From NCBI GenBank assembly GCA_003447785.1, contig DLYJ01000209.1, positions 1,146 through 18,494 of the forward strand: a stretch of 17,349 nt of DNA, read 5' to 3'. Of this stretch, positions 16,401-17,349 are shown piece by piece. The position numbers were made by a program, and so were the translations under genes. The notes under the pieces are model-generated. The model saw nothing but the letters and a program-made list of their open reading frames with translations, made no database searches and was not told the DNA's origin. The number at the start of each line of letters is the position of its first letter. Position 1 is the first letter of the stretch. The DNA comes from Treponema sp. GTDB taxonomy: Bacteria; Spirochaetota; Spirochaetia; Treponematales; Treponemataceae.

Positions 16401-16805
16401 GACCCGCTGACAGATACAATTCCTCTGTATGCGCTGTGGATGCCTAATCCGGTAACGACAAACAAGGTTCCGTTCGTAGATTTGTGGTCGTTCAGCATTA
16501 AGGATATTAAACAGCAGCGCGGCGGAGTTACGATTTTGAACAACGTAATCAACGTAAATGTGCGGGAACAGACTGTGGTTGAAGTTACCACAAAAGAAGC
16601 CGGCCGCCTTAATGTTTATGTTATGACTCTGGACGGAAACATCGTTAAAAAACTTTCTAACGGACGGGTAAAGGCAGGAACTCACTACTTTAAGTGGGAC
16701 GGAACAAACAACGCCGGTAACGCAGTTGCCCGGGGACTTTACTTTATCCGTGTCGTTGGAGAAGGCGTTGACGAAACACGTAAGGTAATGTGTGTTAAAG
16801 AATAG
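4302..16805 (+). CDS. Giant secreted beta-strand-repeat protein with Ig-like and FlgD-like C-terminus
   Basis: About 4,167 residues, predicted exported and surface-associated or secreted. I start it at ATG 4302 because the TTG at 4296 overlaps the TATAAT box; ATG 4308 is also possible. Residues 1-37 form a signal peptide (KHHHK, then a hydrophobic core to Gly31). From about 40 to 3100 the chain is rich in Thr, Ser, Gly, Ala and Asn, in short strand-turn patterns (TNNGTI, LTVSG, GGTVIFTG) like filamentous-haemagglutinin or beta-helix repeats. Five modules of the form YxWTGATDTxW...NWxPxSIP begin near Trp42, 530, 1054, 1692 and 2506. Four are preceded by a linking domain, the last three of these ending NST/EDxGNNxxWNF. 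Residues about 3120-4070 hold SbsA-like Ig modules (FIEFLYSEAV at 3319; TPPAFV at 3717), and about 4074-4167 a FlgD-type Ig-like domain (GTHYFKWDGTNNAGNAVARG). No autotransporter barrel or LPXTG is visible. Adhesin, surface-layer or matrix roles are inference only. Large internal duplications are annotated separately. Confidence 0.9.
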   Translation: MLMNKHHHKTFLTSHFSALKPLCALVFFALGSCFVWGADYKWNGSYSNNWTDINNWSDDADNPVTDYPNDAGDTVNLDSTSEITVTANVTVGRIICTASSAITINNGITLTCDQIYGENTEITLSGAGTVWATGYTDAYGIKSGIDMRGARITIDCASYTCDDCDIVCYSNGNVVLNSGKILTAKRLFFNGYQTNGSSLLTVNGTANLVSVNAGTDNKTDGIPNVLIDDRTGIEVGANGRLTVSGTVQVCNKITNSGTLTLGGNVTGWNAAYPTKIVNTNTVTASGITFTNVTVSGSGTLTAAAGLTAVGTVSLPADSLGGALTAGNGTTGTTVTLTGDFTATDVSILANATLDAGDTELTVTGDFTNAGTYKAAATTIVGGNWTDNGTFTHNGGTVIFTGSAALVAEIGGSSNTAFNNFTMENAGGKTLTLTGTPSVAGTLTLSGSGTSSRLTVTGTGGFKISEAKGTGQYLSIDSAVSVTDTAGTADYTTLYYEAEGTVPSAGITSDDYKTIIGHGWRTGLSEIDFIWTGATDTSWTEPSNWDMEIVPTAGCRAIIENAAKQPVLTTDLAFGSGEITVESGSTLTLGANSLTCDTFTNKGTVILAGSQTIAITTVTNDDASLVEYTGSGSALFGTTYGNLTIDSTAEFTNNSAITVNAALTNNGILNAAANITFGAGGSISNNGTINRSAGITIGKNDVTQGLVVYTSGGDIQDYGAADYYNLKITGGTASVSSALTVANELTATGGTLSSAQDITVKGTIGFDAGSVITFTAAKTLTTEAGGSIDTITGSAALVAGDGINAATLTIGADSTVGSVTIPANATLDANGTELTVTGDFTNAGTYTAAATTTVGGNWTDNGTFTHNDGTVIFTGAGAVIEGAGKTFNEVQFTGSGATVNGNNTFGTTSVSAAATFAGNNTFGTTTVAASTTFSGSNNFGATTVSANTTFSGSNTFASFTDTTGGTVLTFGAGSTQNVTGDFVITGSAGNLISLQSSTDGVTWEINTTATTVDSCSVNYASVKDSVSTNQYLTAKNSTDNGNNTNWNFAGQVYTWTGATDTDWHNASNWTPASIPGSAGYAVIPAVTTYPVIESATEIAQLTVGESSPSTAQLTVGAYSLKVTGILTNYGKIIYSAGERITSNGTTPINDSANSGTVEYTGTGQVLTDFVATGNDYANLIVSGSITSGGTIVIVEDFSNTGTIEGVTGLSVGDSAAIGAAISVGALTVSGTADIGAAVSAGSVTVSGLADIGANVTTTATQTYSGAVTISNTVNLTGTTVTFNSTVNDSAAGTHGLTVTGDAVLKASVGGTTQLSSVTVSGTTRVDSAISVTAQDVTLTGGATLNGATEINVATLNVGANITGQTLTYSGALNNTGSGVVSLPAFVADGDLTITAGSGVTFSSTFTQANPTTTSLTISGGAVTFGAGAVSTGALTNAGTVSLGSGAVTFNSTVTNNGTITGGSGTIDIKGAYSGTGAAFTASSATTTFEDGVDLSNTTAFNANGGKVIFTGVGAVIEGAGKTFNQVEFRGSGATVNGDNTFGTTTVSAPATFTGNNTFGATSVAAATTFSGSNNFGATTVSASTTFSDSNTFASFTDTTGGTVLTFGAGSTQNVTGDFVITGSAGNLISLLSSADGVSWEINTSATTVAADSCKVNYASVKDSVSTNQYLTAKNSEDNGNNANWNFAGQVYRWTGATDTNWHKAANWSPASIPGNAGYAVIPVVTAYPVIESATEIARLTVGESSPSAAQITVGAYSLKVTDTLTNYGKIIYSAGERITSDGTTPINDSTHSGTVEYTGTAQVLTDFEATGNDYANLIVSGSITSGGTIVIAEDFSNKGAVSGVTAISVGDSADIGATLSAGSLTVSGTSDIGANVTTSAAQTYSGAVTISNTVNLTGSTVTFNSTVNDSAAGTHGLTVTGNAVLKASVGGTAQLSSVTVNGTTRVDSAISVSAHNVTLTGGATLNGATEINAATLNAGSNITGQTLTYSGTLNNTASGAVSLPAFVADGDLTVTAGSGIAFSSTFTQTNPTTTSLTILSGAVTFGSSAFTAGSLTVMSGASFTQTGDNGTNIQSVHAITVANGATMTWDSTKLGGSLEIGNINAQGSLNFNYKNLIISGTLTVDGELTLLDLVVAGSGSVTITGTGILTVQRHVNFANGAQFTNNNLLNLTYPSSAPDSVVNGVIQDNNTDHVNFGNVVVTQGTTTKTISTDTIFTGLTLSDTTAGAGSIIFNGKPAVTTLTNGSGTVFEIQFNAGVTVTNNVTINSTGKLTLGNDASDSSTFSGTLTVPNAAVELNGTINSTGASFEKNVHSTYAVTNNGTITLNAGTTEFDSSLTNNGTITGGSGNIDIQGAYSGTGSFTASAADTTFRADVDLSGTTFVHNGGTVYISPAATSVTVNGNTTFNNLNITVATAKTVTMTAGTTTTVAGVLTLQGHDADNLLTLTSSSTDVDWNLNCTSATDVSSIEYVKVHGSNNTSAYYLTATNSTDDGNNTRWNFIGQAYTWTGLSSTSNTEWNDRTNWSPTSIPAEGTIVTIPSGAASYPVFTADISIGNRTGYTGTLTVESGARLDMAGYGFTVNKITNAGRIRLTGTEVISGTKVNQTDSVIEYYGTLSDSTVVNSTSAGGWGTSFAKLEFTGGANGTITPALTISQTTLFANGSANSITLNGANSFGGDVTFNGSGSIALSGANIYGGIVTILSGENLILEGNNAGFTLTNGAICTSLNIKCPVVLGSVTTTGQLAAQTLSETQYYEDAVTLAFDSTFTGTSGDLVRFGSTVTCASHDLTVSTADVLFEGNVNACKVLLAGADSTIKANITSSDTQTYTGAVTIGADVVLNSTAGDITFVSTVDGSGNFTVSAKNIFFNGTGTVQGIDGTLTFTAVDYIELNGADYVSSGTQTMTAGKGVKLVSTGDGTWTAGSSKIILSETDLFADSDGITTVLGCDLDCRNFYFYRGTLSVAGITITTTDDFAVWGSSYSADDPRYSTTDTRFAFWGLGNLVYQSASFSASFDSISGTRFVVGSQDHPGNFYVNGADLAALSGGLSIKIADSSASGPVFNSTAAVTEKQWGLPYAVLFNSTVANTSVTAHSGSAQLAAAEGQYNQNVTDGSGNSGIQFEHPQIAESWTVYDDVVYVKFNLDIENSNGEILTALSSAANLASGGVWYNSASLLFDGAYSDADCTTKIASNADIPAGTGFYIRAASPSTGTWNTDATGRTAYADSSTVTDVNESTDRQGVHKNITVDLSFLEGLFTAADGHTMCRNYGAGLEENAPAPSYTDTLDKCAPVLVAAYTGQELHTDYDGTTGALSQKYYDSHNFIEFLYSEAVDIATMPADISADIYNVRADSDLSVSGGHIANGTGGLTVQGFASIADGALTSAVRSDAPSGTGASPHSLYRSFSLTAGGSDAKQTNRVRVSIGGYVDGTVSAPSGLASYDYHNWVGYIDNSATPSGSVTVLPNDYITDLAVDLTSATIKNKIDAVGSANHPLASIKINELVNAASPELYGDWDTLAPEFAPYIKSENAWTNWLSTGTAAYYESVGAVNSDASAFLDNLEFHLFDNRQSADYQYWWRSRFGWKEPLSTDETVVLPDGEGGSRPFIGGTVSSASQTTGGIRRSSLAGAQSAFNYKTTSETAYKAPGSGDVHQTVKSSIFRTTNVSTNNDGLYINLPLNASDAGVLSLKTRFDIRFVGTDAFITDLAGNRIKDSIEMESIDITPPAFVMNLSPVGEKKLYAIFSKTLDLPEDMNALCSSLNSALKLVDSGTGAESDIYFESVEHVASADEFSELCFTLNRSVTLSDVEKLQLKAAGNSSDMVVNTFGQTVKNTYIVDEAGNLLEVDRKHAISDFAINAVDVLYAYAEAEDDDNWDEQGIYGTNVTRTLSSDYAVHDFSANAGNYGKLRSGRDITLQLQFTGGSDADGKAYKVQNGETLNLISGLKANLSDLMISDKLNRQTGTRWRVWLDNQMDSLASTYNDSTLPVIAASTAAGDDDELLHNFTFAKDTFNFAAGDEVQFMFKICDSSGTVIKIDHDGDPLTDTIPLYALWMPNPVTTNKVPFVDLWSFSIKDIKQQRGGVTILNNVINVNVREQTVVEVTTKEAGRLNVYVMTLDGNIVKKLSNGRVKAGTHYFKWDGTNNAGNAVARGLYFIRVVGEGVDETRKVMCVKE
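5346..5503 (+). repeat. 158-base internal repeat, copy 1
   Basis: It encodes NATLDAGDTELTVTGDFTNA and the following GGNWTDNGTFTHNGGTVIFTG stretch. It recurs 1,419 bases (473 codons) downstream at 6765-6922 with long identical runs and only scattered differences, in the same reading frame. Confidence 0.85.
6765..6922 (+). repeat. 158-base internal repeat, copy 2
   Basis: Second copy of the 5346-5503 unit. Its right end (6909-6922) overlaps the left end of the 1.66-kb duplication, so this stretch joins two different repeat families and marks a likely past recombination joint. Confidence 0.85.
6999..7172 (+). repeat. Tandem 51-base (17-codon) repeats in copy A
   Basis: Three full units (6999-7049, 7050-7100, 7101-7151) and a partial fourth (7152-7172) encode variants of GNNTFGTTSVSAAATFA. 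The unit pattern, one turn (GNN/GSN) followed by two short Val/Thr/Phe strands, suits one coil of a beta-helix or beta-solenoid. Confidence 0.85.
7941..8060 (+). repeat. Second family of 51-base tandem repeats in copy A
   Basis: Two full units (7941-7991 and 7992-8042) plus 18 bases of a third encode AAIGAAISVGALTVSGT, then ADIGAAVSAGSVTVSGL, then ADIGAN. Copy B (9855-9905) has only one full unit, so unit number has already changed between the two copies. The sequence is unrelated to the GNNTFGTT repeats but has the same 17-residue period. Confidence 0.85.
8817..10435 (+). repeat. Large internal duplication, copy B (1,619 bases)
   Basis: Copy of 6909-8572, offset by 1,908 bases at its left end and 1,863 at its right end. 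The 45-base change equals one 6-base insertion (two extra Ala codons before the DSC motif near 9244) and one missing 51-base unit. The exact 54-base match lies at 9270-9323. All differences in length are multiples of three, so the frame is kept. Confidence 0.92.
8907..9080 (+). repeat. Tandem 51-base (17-codon) repeats in copy B
   Basis: Three full units (8907-9059) and a partial fourth correspond exactly in number and phase to 6999-7172, at an offset of 1,908 bases. Units align better between A and B than with their neighbours, so the tandem array existed before the large duplication. Confidence 0.85.
16521..16802 (+). other. FlgD-like Ig domain at the C-terminus of the giant protein
   Basis: Residues 4074-4167 begin GGVTILNNVINVN and include LNVYVMTLDGNIV, then GTHYFKWDGTNNAGNAVARG and LYFIRV. 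The pattern (a strand with a regulated turn, W-D-G-x-N-x-x-G-x-x-V, then G-x-Y-F-x-R) is characteristic of the FlgD Ig-like fold, which is also frequent at the ends of large secreted proteins of spirochaetes and Bacteroidota. It resembles type IX secretion sorting domains, but nothing here shows that such a system is present. Confidence 0.75.
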
Positions 16806-16833
16806 TGCTGATTGTATAAAAATGCACTTTTTT
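16804..16833 (+). terminator. Weak candidate terminator overlapping the giant gene's stop codon
   Basis: AGTGC (16804-16808, starting in the TAG stop) can pair with GCACT (16824-16828) and is followed directly by a T-run (to 16833). The stem is only 5 bp with a 15-base loop, so it is weak. It overlaps the predicted prfA promoter. Confidence 0.3.
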
Positions 16834-16840
16834 GTAAAAT
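16812..16840 (+). promoter_or_regulatory. Predicted prfA promoter (leaderless type)
   Basis: TAAAAT (16835-16840) lies 17 bases after a weak -35 TTGTAT (16812-16817). The -10 ends exactly 6 bases before the prfA ATG, the same spacing as for the small gene at 3877, which puts the predicted transcription start on the A of the ATG. Confidence 0.45.
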
Positions 16841-16846
16841 AGCGCA

Positions 16847-17349
16847 ATGGACTTACTTAAAAAACTTGATGAACTTGACGAGCGTTATAAGGAAGTTTCA
16901 AAGCTCGTACAGGATCCGGATCTTGTAAAAGACCCAAAAAAGTACAAGGAAACAATGTCTGAATACGGTCATCTCACCGACGTAACAACTCTTGGTGCCC
17001 AGTACCGTAAGGTTCTGCAGGGAATTGAAGATGCCAAGATGATGATTACTGCAGAAGACGATCCTGATATGAAAGAAATGGCTCGCGAAGAGCTCAAAGC
17101 CCTGGAAGAACAGCGTCCTGAAATGGAAGAGCAGATTAAGCTAAAACTTATTCCCCCTGATCCTCTGGACGAAAAAAACATCATCCTGGAAATCCGTTCA
17201 GCCGCAGGCGGCGACGAAGCAAGTCTTTTTGTCCGCGATATGTGGGAAATGTACATGCACCTTTGCGACAGAAAGGGCTGGAAATATGAAAACATGGAAG
17301 CCCAGGAAACTGAAGTCGGCGGATTCAACAAGATTGTAACTAAAATCGA
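16847..17349 (+). CDS. prfA: Peptide chain release factor 1 (5' part)
   Basis: RF1 recognises UAA and UAG in the ribosomal A site and triggers release of the finished protein. The first 167 residues are present: an N-terminal helical domain (about 1-105), then LIPPDPLDEKNIILEIRSAA and the GGDEASLF signature near residue 122. The DPLDEKN lead-in, the GGDEA form (RF2 has GGTEA) and the lack of a programmed frameshift mark it as RF1 and not RF2. The codon-recognition PxT region and the catalytic GGQ lie beyond the window edge. There is no Shine-Dalgarno sequence before the ATG; bases 16841-16846 are AGCGCA, and a -10 box abuts them, so a leaderless mRNA is predicted. It starts 41 bases after the giant gene's stop. 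Confidence 0.93.
   Translation, partial: MDLLKKLDELDERYKEVSKLVQDPDLVKDPKKYKETMSEYGHLTDVTTLGAQYRKVLQGIEDAKMMITAEDDPDMKEMAREELKALEEQRPEMEEQIKLKLIPPDPLDEKNIILEIRSAAGGDEASLFVRDMWEMYMHLCDRKGWKYENMEAQETEVGGFNKIVTKI

Noticed and set aside
16365-16847. Minus-strand frame of 160 codons over the end of the giant gene
   Set aside because: It is antisense to the well-supported FlgD-like domain, has no recognisable motif and no ribosome binding site; treated as a shadow.

Overview
The window most likely comes from a spirochaete, probably a gut, rumen or oral Treponema. This is an inference from moderate GC content, a compact type II fatty-acid synthesis cluster, mixed Shine-Dalgarno and leaderless starts, and a giant secreted protein that ends in a FlgD-type Ig-like domain. 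No rRNA or marker protein allows species assignment. All confident genes lie on the + strand.

Layout. Bases 2-91 are the last 29 codons of an unidentified gene. A good sigma70-type promoter (161-188) then leads into four closely spaced fatty-acid synthesis genes: fabD (212-1168), fabG (about 1189-1935), fabF (2039-3283) and fabZ (3293-3733). Together they supply malonyl-ACP, condense it, reduce the 3-ketoacyl-ACP and dehydrate the 3-hydroxyacyl-ACP. The acyl carrier protein gene often found between fabG and fabF is absent. A 103-base linker carrying three perfect small hairpins sits there instead. A second palindrome cluster covers the 3' end of fabZ and the space behind it, including a stem-loop copied from the last codons of fabZ.

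Next comes a 100-residue acidic protein of unknown function (3877-4179). It is followed by a single 12.5-kb gene (4302-16805) for a secreted protein of about 4,167 residues that fills 72% of the window. This protein has a signal peptide, about 3,000 residues of Thr/Ser/Gly/Asn-rich beta-strand repeats punctuated by five W-G...NW modules, SbsA-like Ig domains, and a C-terminal FlgD-like Ig domain. It shows no autotransporter barrel. Its coding sequence is a mosaic of internal duplications: a 1.66-kb and a 1.62-kb copy lie 1,908 bases apart and share an exact 54-base run, and two unrelated blocks both use a 51-base (17-codon) repeat unit. The window ends inside prfA (release factor 1, from 16847).

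Three consecutive transcription units (the small gene, the giant gene and prfA) each have a TATAAT or TAAAAT -10 box ending 5-6 bases before an ATG, with no Shine-Dalgarno sequence. This predicts leaderless mRNAs, in contrast to the fab genes, which all have clear ribosome binding sites. The leaderless cluster, the recombination-prone giant protein and the palindromic elements around the fab genes are the points most worth a second look.
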